This document shows positions 17,567-25,913 of a stretch of DNA of 64,000 nt, piece after piece; within the stretch, counting starts at the first letter, position 1, and every line of letters starts with the position of its first letter. The notes below the pieces were generated by a model, which saw only the letters and a list, made by a program, of their open reading frames with translations, did not search any database and had not been told where the DNA came from. A program made the position numbers and the translations under genes. The stretch covers positions 1 to 64,000 of the forward strand of contig SAQG01000035.1 in NCBI GenBank assembly GCA_004020315.1, in the 5' to 3' direction. The stretch comes from Mesorhizobium sp. (GTDB lineage: Bacteria; Pseudomonadota; Alphaproteobacteria; Rhizobiales; Rhizobiaceae).

Positions 17567-17907
17567 TGTCCGCGCCCATTCTCCGTGAAATCGTCCGTCA
17601 GCACGCTGAGATGGCAGCATTCCTGTGGACCGTCTATGATCACCATCTGCAGTATCCGGAAGAAAACCCGGACATGGATGAGGAGCGTGTCGCACGCCTC
17701 GTCGAGAGGCTTGAGGCCCATCTTGACGGTTTGAGAGTCGCAGGTGACATCGGTCGCGAAATCGCGAAAGAACTTTATGCGGAATATCCGGAACCTGGAG
17801 AGTTGTTCGTCGTCCGCATGCTGTCGGCGACAAAGTCGCTGCGAATCGTAAATCTGGACCCTGCGAAAGTTCGGGCGTGGATTTCCGCCAACCAACACTT
17901 AACTTGA
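17566..17907 (+). CDS. Short TIGR02270-like protein
   Basis: A 113-residue soluble protein translationally coupled to the DUF6484 gene (TGATG). The N-terminal half (IVRQHAEMAAFLWTVYDHHL, then RLVERLEAHLDGLRVAGDIG) matches my memory of the start of TIGR02270-family proteins found beside vgrG; those are usually some 400 residues with HEAT-like repeats. Here the reading frame stops at 17907, and the next gene on the other strand ends 48 bases further on. It is either a truncated remnant or a minimal version. Confidence 0.6.
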   Translation: MSAPILREIVRQHAEMAAFLWTVYDHHLQYPEENPDMDEERVARLVERLEAHLDGLRVAGDIGREIAKELYAEYPEPGELFVVRMLSATKSLRIVNLDPAKVRAWISANQHLT

Positions 17908-17954
17908 ACGAGCAACCTAGCCAGTTCTATGTCCTCAGCGGGACTGTCAGCTTC

Positions 17955-18794
17955 TTATACAGGGACCAAGCCTGCGAACTGAACCGAGGTCCATCGCTTG
18001 CCGTCGAATACGTGCGCAGCTTCATCATCAAAAGTGACACAGAAATCATCGTTTGAGGAAAAGTAGTAGCCCGGACGGTCGTAGAGAGTAGAGAAAGTGC
18101 CATCACCGGCAATCTCGTCGATAGCCTCGGCCTCGAGTGAGGCCAGGAGTCGGTTTTTGAAGGCGTGAGCATCCTGCAGGCTTGGCCGGTCTCCGGAAAT
18201 ATCAATCCAAGAGCCTGAACTGTACAGGAAAGCGACTCCCTCATCTCCGACGACAACGCCCTTTTCCGGGGTTGTGAAGGCGATTCCATGTAGATCAACG
18301 TTTGTCGGGAGGTGCTCAACTGTGGCTGTGCCGCCGGCGTAGGTGATCACCCGCCCGGTAGACGCGGCAAACACGTATGTATCCGCCTCTCTCCGCGCGA
18401 CCGAATATACGTCCTGTTTGCCACGGAACGGAACCCGCTGCCAGGCGCCTCGCCGGTTCTCAAAGATGAGACCATCCTCGCCCATGATGAACTGTGGTTC
18501 GTCAGCGAAACCCGTCAGTTTGATAGTTCCGAGCAGATCGACGCTGCCGAAAGGCTCGACCGTATCGCCGATCGAGAGAATTTGACCGTCCCAGATCGCC
18601 CCGAAAAGCCGTGCCGCACGGTTGGCCCAAATAGACGCTACCCATTCGCGTATCTCGGCGACGAGCCGCACCCGCGGATCGGTGCGCCCACTGAAGTGAT
18701 AGATGCGGGAGAGATGGTTGCCGGGACCAATCTCCTCGTAGAAAAGGCAGTAGAAGCTGTCCCCGACAGCGATCTGGGTGTCGATGCATTCCAT
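17955..18794 (-). CDS. Candidate immunity protein, unknown family
   Basis: A 279-residue soluble protein with no signal peptide or membrane segment. It is rich in short beta-strand-like blocks of the WDGQILSIGD, VYSVARREADTYVFAASTGRVI, GVVVGDEGVAFLYSSGSWIDI type, which suggests a beta-propeller-like fold. I recognise no family. It begins 3 bases after the stop of the DUF4150 protein and is the last gene of the long operon. That position and close spacing fit an immunity protein for the upstream putative toxin, but this is inference. Confidence 0.55.
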   Translation of the reverse strand: MECIDTQIAVGDSFYCLFYEEIGPGNHLSRIYHFSGRTDPRVRLVAEIREWVASIWANRAARLFGAIWDGQILSIGDTVEPFGSVDLLGTIKLTGFADEPQFIMGEDGLIFENRRGAWQRVPFRGKQDVYSVARREADTYVFAASTGRVITYAGGTATVEHLPTNVDLHGIAFTTPEKGVVVGDEGVAFLYSSGSWIDISGDRPSLQDAHAFKNRLLASLEAEAIDEIAGDGTFSTLYDRPGYYFSSNDDFCVTFDDEAAHVFDGKRWTSVQFAGLVPV

Positions 18795-18797
18795 TTT

Positions 18798-19733
18798 TCA
18801 CACCTTTGGTACGTCGCATTGAACTTCGTCTAGCCGGTCCTGACTCCGCTTCCTTGTGGCCCATTTGAAATAGGTATCGCAAATGGCCTTGAGGCATTCC
18901 TGCGCGTCCGGGCTGGCCGCCAGTTTAGGCAAACTCTCAGCCGTATGTTGGAGTTCGGCGTCACGGGCGGACGCGTAGCTCTGTGAGCAGGGTCCAGCCT
19001 TGCCGGCGTTCACCGCTCGCCGCTGCGCCGCCGCCCGCTTGATCTGTTTGCGCGATTTCTTGCCATGTTGAGTTGTTTTCTTTTTGCCGTCGTTCAGGCA
19101 AATGCACGGTGCATCACCTTCGGTGTAACGCGGGAAGGCGTCTATCGGTCCGGCGCCCCGCGCCGGCTCAAAAAAGGCATTCTGGATGACGTGGTCCGAT
19201 TGCTGTTTGCCCTTCGTGCAGTGATTGTCTGCTTCGTCGTAGGGGTGCACGTGGATATCGATCGAAGCCAATAGGGCGAGGCAGTTCTGGCCACCAACAG
19301 TCAGCGCCGCAATATGAACCCAAGGTGGGGTATTGCCGATAGGGGAGGCGTGGTTGTTGGTGGCGAGATCGGTCATTCGGATAACCGGCTCGCCGTCGAA
19401 TTTCACGTTGTTGGACCAGGAGTTGAAGTACTCCTTGCCGGTGTTCTTCGAAGTAATGACGCCCTTTTTAGCGGCAGCACCAGCTTCCGTACCGCTCGTT
19501 TTGGAAAGGTCGGACTTGTTCTTGATGTTGACCGTCTTGCCGCCGATCTTCACCGTGCCAGTGCCTTGTTCAGTATCGTCGGCGAAACCAAAACTGGGAT
19601 AGGGGATGGGCACGCCCGGCGGAGTGGCTGGGTTCTCCGGGGGCGTAAAGCAAACGTCGGGAAAAGCCGCGATGGTCTTGGCGTTTACGGCCTTGCCTGA
19701 AATCTCAAGGCCATTTGCGAAGACATTGCCCAT
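18798..19733 (-). CDS. DUF4150 PAAR-like protein with putative HNH-type toxin tail
   Basis: A 311-residue protein. The ATG at 19733 overlaps the preceding stop as TGATG. Residues 1-145 are a DUF4150/PAAR-like domain (MGNVFANGLEISGKAVNAKT, FPDVCFTPP, VIRMTDLATNNHASP), which caps VgrG. The tail (about 150-311) has paired DH (180-181), C210/C212, H223 in QHGK and a basic helix with many Lys/Arg. This arrangement recalls HNH/EndoVII-fold polymorphic toxins. It would be a T6SS effector delivered on the spike, with the adjacent gene at 17955-18794 as immunity. The domain assignment of the tail is tentative. Confidence 0.7.
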   Translation of the reverse strand: MGNVFANGLEISGKAVNAKTIAAFPDVCFTPPENPATPPGVPIPYPSFGFADDTEQGTGTVKIGGKTVNIKNKSDLSKTSGTEAGAAAKKGVITSKNTGKEYFNSWSNNVKFDGEPVIRMTDLATNNHASPIGNTPPWVHIAALTVGGQNCLALLASIDIHVHPYDEADNHCTKGKQQSDHVIQNAFFEPARGAGPIDAFPRYTEGDAPCICLNDGKKKTTQHGKKSRKQIKRAAAQRRAVNAGKAGPCSQSYASARDAELQHTAESLPKLAASPDAQECLKAICDTYFKWATRKRSQDRLDEVQCDVPKV

Positions 19734-20755
19734 CAAGCAACCCTCGCCGCCAGAAGCGCGGCACCGCAGGCACCGGCATCATTAGAGGCTTCAATGAGGA
19801 CGGGATTTCCTGCCGCATAACCTTTGCGCGCCGCAGTCCAGGCCATGCCGATCATCAACGGGACCACAGCGGCACCGATATTGCCGAGTGATTCACCTGG
19901 CGACCAGATATCTTGAAAATCGTGCCGGCCGCGCAACAGCCGCAAACCAGCCAGTGCGCTCTGCTTGAACCAGTATTGCTCGCCGATCAGGTCGGCGATC
20001 CGATAGCCGAGCTGATTCATCTCGATGCCTGTTTCCCGGAAAGCCGTATTGTAGGCCGCTGTCATGCCGTCGCCTCGCAACGGCAAATCCTGGGTATTGT
20101 AGATCGACGCTGCTTCACGCGAGAGGCCAAGGCCATGCAGGCAAAAACCGCCCCCTTCCGACCGTGTACACAAAACAGCGGCTGCAGCTTCGCCCGGAAT
20201 AAAGCCGTTCGGATTTTCGAGTGTCAGAAGGCGCTTGTTCTTTTGATAGTGATCAATCGCGGGCGCTGTCAGATAGCTGTCTACTCCCGCAATCATAACG
20301 TAAGGGGCTTCACCCGACCCGATTATCCTGCGTGCCTGGTCCAGCGCGACATGTCCCGACGGGCGATCATGCGCGACGACACGGGAACGAACATGGGGTT
20401 CTATTTCGACGATTTCGGCTATGCGGCGCAGAAGGCTAGCGCTGTCACCCACTGGGCGACCCGGCCGATCCTCCTCGGCCAGACAAAGTACGAGAGCGGT
20501 TTGGTCGCGCGCCTGAGGCATCGCCTCGAAGGCTTCGCAAATCGCTCCGGCTGCAAGATGGGCGATGCGCTTCTCGCCGATCCAGTTGCGCGGCAGCGGC
20601 ACCGGCGCACCAATCAGCCATTCGCCGTTTGGGCCCAGAAAACGAGTTTCCTGAAAACCATCAAGCCGGGCGCGCATTGCCGCACAGGCGGACGGCGCGT
20701 CGAGGCCGACAGCGGTTACCATGCCAATCGACGCGATGTCGATCGCTGTGCTCAT
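19733..20755 (-). CDS. Degenerate ketosynthase-like (thiolase-fold) protein
   Basis: A 340-residue protein of the 3-oxoacyl-ACP synthase fold (IDIASIGMVTAVGLDAPSACAA at the N-terminus; ARRIIGSGEAPYVMIAGVDSYL; ESLGNIGAAVVPLMIG). The start at 20755 is fixed by an ATGA overlap with DUF2169; a longer frame upstream is spurious. In a hand alignment with FabF the nucleophilic Cys (TAC motif) is replaced, and the His of the GHSLG loop is Glu (GESLG), so it is probably not a working condensing enzyme. Such proteins accompany DUF2169 and DUF4150 in T6SS loci. A structural or adaptor role in loading the PAAR-like effector is inferred. Confidence 0.75.
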   Translation of the reverse strand: MSTAIDIASIGMVTAVGLDAPSACAAMRARLDGFQETRFLGPNGEWLIGAPVPLPRNWIGEKRIAHLAAGAICEAFEAMPQARDQTALVLCLAEEDRPGRPVGDSASLLRRIAEIVEIEPHVRSRVVAHDRPSGHVALDQARRIIGSGEAPYVMIAGVDSYLTAPAIDHYQKNKRLLTLENPNGFIPGEAAAAVLCTRSEGGGFCLHGLGLSREAASIYNTQDLPLRGDGMTAAYNTAFRETGIEMNQLGYRIADLIGEQYWFKQSALAGLRLLRGRHDFQDIWSPGESLGNIGAAVVPLMIGMAWTAARKGYAAGNPVLIEASNDAGACGAALLAARVA

Positions 20756-21852
20756 GCGTCTTCGGCCTCGTCTTGAACAGTCAGGCTGGCCCGGACGAAG
20801 GCACGTCCAGTGGCGCGCGCTCGAAGCATCGACTCCGTCGGCGGGCCAATCCAGCATTCGCTGAAATCGAGAATGGTTTTGTGAATGCGCTGCGACACCC
20901 GCCAGACTAGGGAGAAGCGCCGGTTCTCCAGGTCGAAGAGGACCGTGTCGGGAGGGGTAGCGCCCTCGTAGGCCTTCTGCCTACCCTTGAATAACGTCAT
21001 GGGCAGTGCGGTCGAAGGTAGCCGAAAGCTCTCCCGGCCTTGCGGCGTCAGGTTGACGAGTTGCACCTCCTCGCCGCCCCTTGGGTGGTCGGTCTGCTGG
21101 TCGGGTGGCGCCATCTGAAAGTAGCGCTCGTCAAAGTCCGGCGGCAGGAAAGGAAAGGTGTTGGCCACCCAGTTGTCGTCATACGTGCCACCATATTCGA
21201 TGCGTCCGGGCCAGCCGCGGCCCATCGGCCCGAAACTCATCGGCTTGTAGTCGCCGAAGGGCGAACGGATCTCTTCGCCGACCGCTTGCGTATTCGGCAG
21301 TCGCAGACCTGGGATGAGGCGCTGGTTCTTGGTCCGCGACCAGCCGGTGCCGACCGGGTTGTATTTGTAGCTCGCCGGCAGTTTGTCCTCCGGATCGAGC
21401 CGGTCGACGCCACCCCAGGCGACATCGTAGGAAATCGGCATGCGCAGGAAAGGCTGCGGTGCGGTGGCGGTGAACACTGGCCCGATAGCGCGCCATTCAC
21501 GCGTGCCCACCACCTCTAAGAGTTTCGACCAATTGCCCACCTTGATGCCAACCGGAATGCGTTCGGCCGGACGTCCTCCGGGCGCGTACGCAAAGCCATT
21601 GGCAATCACGTCACAGCGCGGCTTGCGGAAAGCGAAATCTGTTTCCCACAGCGTGGCCGAATAGCCCGGCGCGCCGGTGTGCGTATCGGCCATGACTAGG
21701 GGAACCTGTTCCGCCGATTTTTGCACCAGTCCGCCAGGCGTTGCGGGAAAGTCGAATGTGCCTTTGACCACCACCACGATCCACTCGTGGCCGGCCTTGT
21801 CCATGCCCATAGTGAACTGATGCGGATACCCCATCTGGTTCCAAATCTGCAT
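20752..21852 (-). CDS. DUF2169 T6SS accessory protein
   Basis: A 366-residue cytoplasmic protein of the DUF2169 family, with WIVVVVKGTFDF, the FAFRKPRCDVIANGFAYAP block and SYDVAWGGVD. Members occur beside PAAR or DUF4150 genes and are thought to help load effectors on the spike. It starts at a TGATG overlap with TagF and ends in an ATGA overlap with the ketosynthase-like gene, so the set is translationally coupled. Confidence 0.85.
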   Translation of the reverse strand: MQIWNQMGYPHQFTMGMDKAGHEWIVVVVKGTFDFPATPGGLVQKSAEQVPLVMADTHTGAPGYSATLWETDFAFRKPRCDVIANGFAYAPGGRPAERIPVGIKVGNWSKLLEVVGTREWRAIGPVFTATAPQPFLRMPISYDVAWGGVDRLDPEDKLPASYKYNPVGTGWSRTKNQRLIPGLRLPNTQAVGEEIRSPFGDYKPMSFGPMGRGWPGRIEYGGTYDDNWVANTFPFLPPDFDERYFQMAPPDQQTDHPRGGEEVQLVNLTPQGRESFRLPSTALPMTLFKGRQKAYEGATPPDTVLFDLENRRFSLVWRVSQRIHKTILDFSECWIGPPTESMLRARATGRAFVRASLTVQDEAEDA

Positions 21853-22394
21853 CAGCTGGTCTCCCAGTTGGCGGCAAAGATCTGCTCCAGCGTCGTTTCA
21901 GGCGATTGCGGATCAACGTCGAAAATGTCCGAACGGGCTGTCCACATCACCATACCGCCGATGACCTCTTCGCCCGGCTCCACAGGCGGCACCGGCAGCA
22001 CGCGTAAAGCACTATCCAGTTCGTCGGGCGTCAGCTCGCCCTGCTGGGCGGCGATGGCCGTGTCTTCAATCCTGGCAAACCACGGATCGGCGCGAGTCAG
22101 CTGAACGGACGCGTCAGGAAGCTGCGCGACGACGGTGAGAGGAAACTGCCTGCCAACCCTGTCGGCGCTCTGCAAGATGATGCCTGCCGATGGGCCGAAG
22201 GAGGCCGGGCCGGCCAGGAAGCGTAGCGCGGTGGTGCGCGGCCAGATTTCCGAGCCAATCAGCGGGACGATGTGTTGCGCCAGCCAGCGGTCCCAGATGC
22301 GCACAAAATCCCTTGGCAACCCCCGCGTGACGAAATCGCCGGTGGCAGGCATTTTGCCGTAAAACCCGGGCAGGTTCATATCTGCGGCGGACAT
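21852..22394 (-). CDS. tagF: TagF (ImpM) T6SS regulator
   Basis: A 180-residue protein of the TagF/DUF2094 family, with FYGKMPATGDFVTRGLP at the start, followed by IWDRWLAQHI and GIILQSADRVGRQFPLTVV. In other bacteria TagF represses T6SS post-translationally, in some by sequestering the FHA protein. It overlaps the TssM2 stop by 19 bases. Its presence together with kinase, phosphatase and two FHA proteins indicates strong post-translational control. Confidence 0.88.
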   Translation of the reverse strand: MSAADMNLPGFYGKMPATGDFVTRGLPRDFVRIWDRWLAQHIVPLIGSEIWPRTTALRFLAGPASFGPSAGIILQSADRVGRQFPLTVVAQLPDASVQLTRADPWFARIEDTAIAAQQGELTPDELDSALRVLPVPPVEPGEEVIGGMVMWTARSDIFDVDPQSPETTLEQIFAANWETS

Positions 22395-25300
22395 GAGAAC
22401 TTCTTGAACATCTGCAGGTTGTAAGGGTTCTCGACGCTTGCCGCCTTAAGCTCGAAATCGGCGTACATGCCTTGCGTGCCCAGTCGCAGGCTGTAGACGT
22501 CGGACAGCGAGGTGCCGGTGAAGCGGCCGCCGCGCAGCATCCTCAGCCACGCCCAGCTGCCTGTTTCGTTCAACATGACTTCGGGCGAGCCATCGATCGG
22601 CTGGAAGGCTAGCGAGATGACCCCGGTGCCGTCCTTGCCTGGCCAGGTCATCGGTTGCGGCCGCGTCGCGTTGTTATAATAGACGAGGTTCTGGCCATCG
22701 AGGTTGAGCGTCACGCGCGTGACGTTGGGAGACAGGTCCTTCGGTTCGAGCGTGAAGCTCATCACCGGGCCGGTACCGCCTGGAAAGAGGTCGTCGCGGA
22801 TCCGCCTGGCCTGTTCGAAAGCCGCCAGAGCCGCCGGGTCCAGGCCGAAATCGGCGCGCCATTTCCATGGCTGGCTGGCGGTGTCGACATAGCTGATCAG
22901 GTGCTCGTTGATGAAGGTGTCGATCATCCCGGCCGGCCCGAACAGGCGAGCAAAATCGCGGACATTGACGTCCACGGCACTTTCGGGGCTGAACGGATAG
23001 CGGTCGTTCAGCGCCGCCTGGCAGAATGGCAGGATGTCGGCGCGCCAGATGGCGTTAAGCTCCGAGGTGACCGCCTTCTGGGTCAGGCCGCTGGTGTCGC
23101 CGGCGATGCCGCCGAGCCAGTCGTCGATTGGATCGGGCAGGATCTGCGCTTGCCTGGCGACTGCTCCCGTCAGTTCGGCGAGGCCGCCCTGCTTCTTGAT
23201 GGCGTCCTGAGGGTCGGGATTGGCTGTGACCGTCTGCAGCACGTTCGAAAGTGCCGTCAGAGCCACCACTGCGGCGTCGAGTGCCGGCGGCTGGCCGTCG
23301 ACCTCGGCGATGGCGCCCTTGAGCGGCTTGAAGTGTTCGGCCACCAGATTGCCGGTAAGATCCACCTCGTTGGCGGATCCTGCGCGTGGCAGCAGCTTTG
23401 CCCCTGTCTTGGCCAGCTTGCCAAGCTTGCCAAGTTTGCTGAGCAGTTTCGAGCCGCCTTTGGCTGCTGCCTTATTGTCGGCCGGCGCTTCATCGGATCG
23501 GGTAAGCTCGGTCTCCTGAACGACCGCCGTAAGCAGGCGCTTCAGCGCAGAATCAGCGCTCGAAAGATCCTTGAGATTCTCGCTGGCGACATTCAGGTCG
23601 GCCAGTGGCGCGAGCCTGATATCGCGCAGGAAGCTGTCCCATTGTGCGATGTAGTCTTCGTAATAGAGTTTTAGAATATCCTCCGACAGCGCCGAGACGG
23701 AGGTTTCGGAATTTTCCGAACAGCCTCCGGCAAAGACCGCCCGGTCCAGTGCCGCCTGGGCAGCGACATCCTCGATCCGGTCGAGAATGGCATCATGGAA
23801 GCCAGAATAGGTGAACGCGCCTGAAATGCCGACGCGCAGCGTCTTGTCGGAACGCCGTGCAAAAACCTTGGCGCCGTTGGGACCGGCGAAATTCGCGGGG
23901 ATCCATTCCTTGAGTCCGGCCACCGCCGGGTCGGCCAGCAACTGTCTGTAGGCACGCGCCGGCAATGAAATCGTGCAAACCGTTTTCAGCGCCTCGGCAA
24001 CCAGCGCCTGATCCGGGGCGATGTAGCTGTCGTCGACCGCCATGCGACGGATCGCGGCAAGCTGGTGCTCTTCCGCGTCGGCGGTCGGAAACGGCGCCGC
24101 CGGCGCGAATTCCGGCAAGTCATTGACCCACCAGCTCTGGACGAAATCGGCGTCCATCTGCGACAGGCCCGTCATCATGCGATAGGTCTTCAGCGCCCCT
24201 AGCATGAAATCCGGATCGCGGATCTGCCGCCACATGGTCGCCTCGAGCAAAGCGACCATATGCGGCTCGAGAACGTTGCGCAGAGCGTGGTCGTAAGTGT
24301 CGGCCTGCGCCCGCAGCAGCTCCGCCGATGCCGATGGCCCCAGCAGATCCTGGGCACTGCTCGGCGGTGCCGTTCGAGCATTTACGACTTCCGCCATCGC
24401 ATTGAGAGCGCTGTCGATGGCGGGCTGCTCCACCGATGCTGGGCTCGCGGCTGCCGCGGTCAATGGCGCCTGCAGCGCTTCGAACTGGCTCGCCTGCGCT
24501 GTGATCGCATTGCGGTTATCATAGTAGGACCAGGTGAACATCGCACCGGCCAACAGGGCGGCGGCGGCACACGCTGCCGCGGCGCCTCGCCAGATCCAGG
24601 CGCGGCGGCGCTGCGCCAGCGGATCGAACGTCCCCAGGCCGGCTTCCCTAAAAATGACCTCGGTCAGCAGGTTCTTCAGGAAAAAGCTGCGTTTTTCCAC
24701 GCGAGGCGCCGGCATGGCCCGTCGCGGCGGAAGACCGAAGGATGAAGACAGCGCAGCGGTCAGCCGGTCGATGGGCGTCCCTTCCTGGGTCGCCGACGTC
24801 AGATAGAGGCCGCGCAGCCAGGCGGCTTCTTCATACCGGCTTTCGCCGAACATCGCCTCGATCAGCACCTGAATAGGCTCGGACAGGCTTGTGAGCTGGG
24901 CGGGAAATCTGAAAATATCGGCGCGGGCGGCGAGTTTGTCCTCGTCCTCCAGGCGTGGCACCAGCCGCCGCTCGAGTTCGGTCGCAAGGGTGGCGATTTC
25001 CCGCTCTATGGTCTTTGCGTCGACACGCGCATCCAGCGCGAAGGTCGTCCCCCAGACCTGCTCGCGCGAGGCCGTCGACAGGCCACCGAAGAAAGCCTCG
25101 AAACCCTTGATCAAATCGGCCTTGGTCAGCATCAGATAGACTGGAAGGCGGATTTCGAGCCGGTCGTTGATCTCTGCCAGGCGACGACGGATCTTGCGGC
25201 CGTGAGCCTTGATGGCTTCGTCGCCCTCTGAAAGCACGTCGATCGACAGCGCGACGATCACGCCGTTCAGCGCCCGGCGACCGCGGTGCTTTTTCAGCAG

Positions 25301-25912
25301 GTCGAGGAAGCCCAGCCATTCCGCCGCATCGACGTCGGGCTGGCTCTCCTGCTGCACATAGCGGCCCGCAGTGTCGATCAGAACCGCGTTCTCCGAGAAA
25401 AACCAGTCGCAGTTGCGCGTGCCGCCAACCCCCTGCAGGTCGTCGGTGAGGTCGATCGGAAAGTTCAGACCGGACTGGCGCAAAGCCGTGGTCTTGCCGG
25501 TGGCCGGCGGCCCAACGATCACGTACCAGGGCATCTCGCGCAGGAACTTGCGTCCGCCCAGTTTGCGGCGCTTCAGTTCGGCCATCACCTCGGCGAACTT
25601 GGCGCCGACGGCGGCGACGTTCTCTTCGCCGGGGCTCAGCGGTTTTTCCACCGCTGGCGCTGCGATTTCGGCGACGAACATGCGGTTGGCTCGGATCGCC
25701 CGGCGCTGCGCGACGATCAGCCAGATCAGCCAGAAGATGACCAGCAGCGCAATGATGACGATGCGCACATTTTCCGAGGCGAAGGGTTCGTAAGCACCGA
25801 CCCTGACGATCGGGCCGAACACCCAGATAACCAGAGAAAGCAGCGCGATGCCGACCAGCGTCCACAGCCAGCGCGACGTCAGAACCGCCCAGAGGAAGCG
25901 CAGGATGAACAT
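22376..25912 (-). CDS. tssM: TssM (IcmF/ImpL), second copy
   Basis: A 1178-residue inner-membrane protein. Membrane segments lie at about 15-33 and 50-68; the Walker A is GPPATGKTT at 134-142, followed by VLIDTAGRYVQQ. A third membrane segment is near 450-470. The periplasmic part ends in FKKFSCPPQI. It lies within the core operon between TssL2 and TagF, starting one base after the TssL2 stop codon, and is probably the standard partner of TssJ and TssL2. Compared with TssM1 the order and motifs are the same but most residues differ, so the duplication is old or one copy was acquired. Confidence 0.94.
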   Translation of the reverse strand: MFILRFLWAVLTSRWLWTLVGIALLSLVIWVFGPIVRVGAYEPFASENVRIVIIALLVIFWLIWLIVAQRRAIRANRMFVAEIAAPAVEKPLSPGEENVAAVGAKFAEVMAELKRRKLGGRKFLREMPWYVIVGPPATGKTTALRQSGLNFPIDLTDDLQGVGGTRNCDWFFSENAVLIDTAGRYVQQESQPDVDAAEWLGFLDLLKKHRGRRALNGVIVALSIDVLSEGDEAIKAHGRKIRRRLAEINDRLEIRLPVYLMLTKADLIKGFEAFFGGLSTASREQVWGTTFALDARVDAKTIEREIATLATELERRLVPRLEDEDKLAARADIFRFPAQLTSLSEPIQVLIEAMFGESRYEEAAWLRGLYLTSATQEGTPIDRLTAALSSSFGLPPRRAMPAPRVEKRSFFLKNLLTEVIFREAGLGTFDPLAQRRRAWIWRGAAAACAAAALLAGAMFTWSYYDNRNAITAQASQFEALQAPLTAAAASPASVEQPAIDSALNAMAEVVNARTAPPSSAQDLLGPSASAELLRAQADTYDHALRNVLEPHMVALLEATMWRQIRDPDFMLGALKTYRMMTGLSQMDADFVQSWWVNDLPEFAPAAPFPTADAEEHQLAAIRRMAVDDSYIAPDQALVAEALKTVCTISLPARAYRQLLADPAVAGLKEWIPANFAGPNGAKVFARRSDKTLRVGISGAFTYSGFHDAILDRIEDVAAQAALDRAVFAGGCSENSETSVSALSEDILKLYYEDYIAQWDSFLRDIRLAPLADLNVASENLKDLSSADSALKRLLTAVVQETELTRSDEAPADNKAAAKGGSKLLSKLGKLGKLAKTGAKLLPRAGSANEVDLTGNLVAEHFKPLKGAIAEVDGQPPALDAAVVALTALSNVLQTVTANPDPQDAIKKQGGLAELTGAVARQAQILPDPIDDWLGGIAGDTSGLTQKAVTSELNAIWRADILPFCQAALNDRYPFSPESAVDVNVRDFARLFGPAGMIDTFINEHLISYVDTASQPWKWRADFGLDPAALAAFEQARRIRDDLFPGGTGPVMSFTLEPKDLSPNVTRVTLNLDGQNLVYYNNATRPQPMTWPGKDGTGVISLAFQPIDGSPEVMLNETGSWAWLRMLRGGRFTGTSLSDVYSLRLGTQGMYADFELKAASVENPYNLQMFKKFSCPPQI

Positions 25913-25913
25913 C

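Noticed and set aside
17907..17955. Continuation of the TIGR02270-like gene after a frameshift
   Set aside because: Only 48 bases remain before the opposite-strand gene and no matching sequence was found in other frames.
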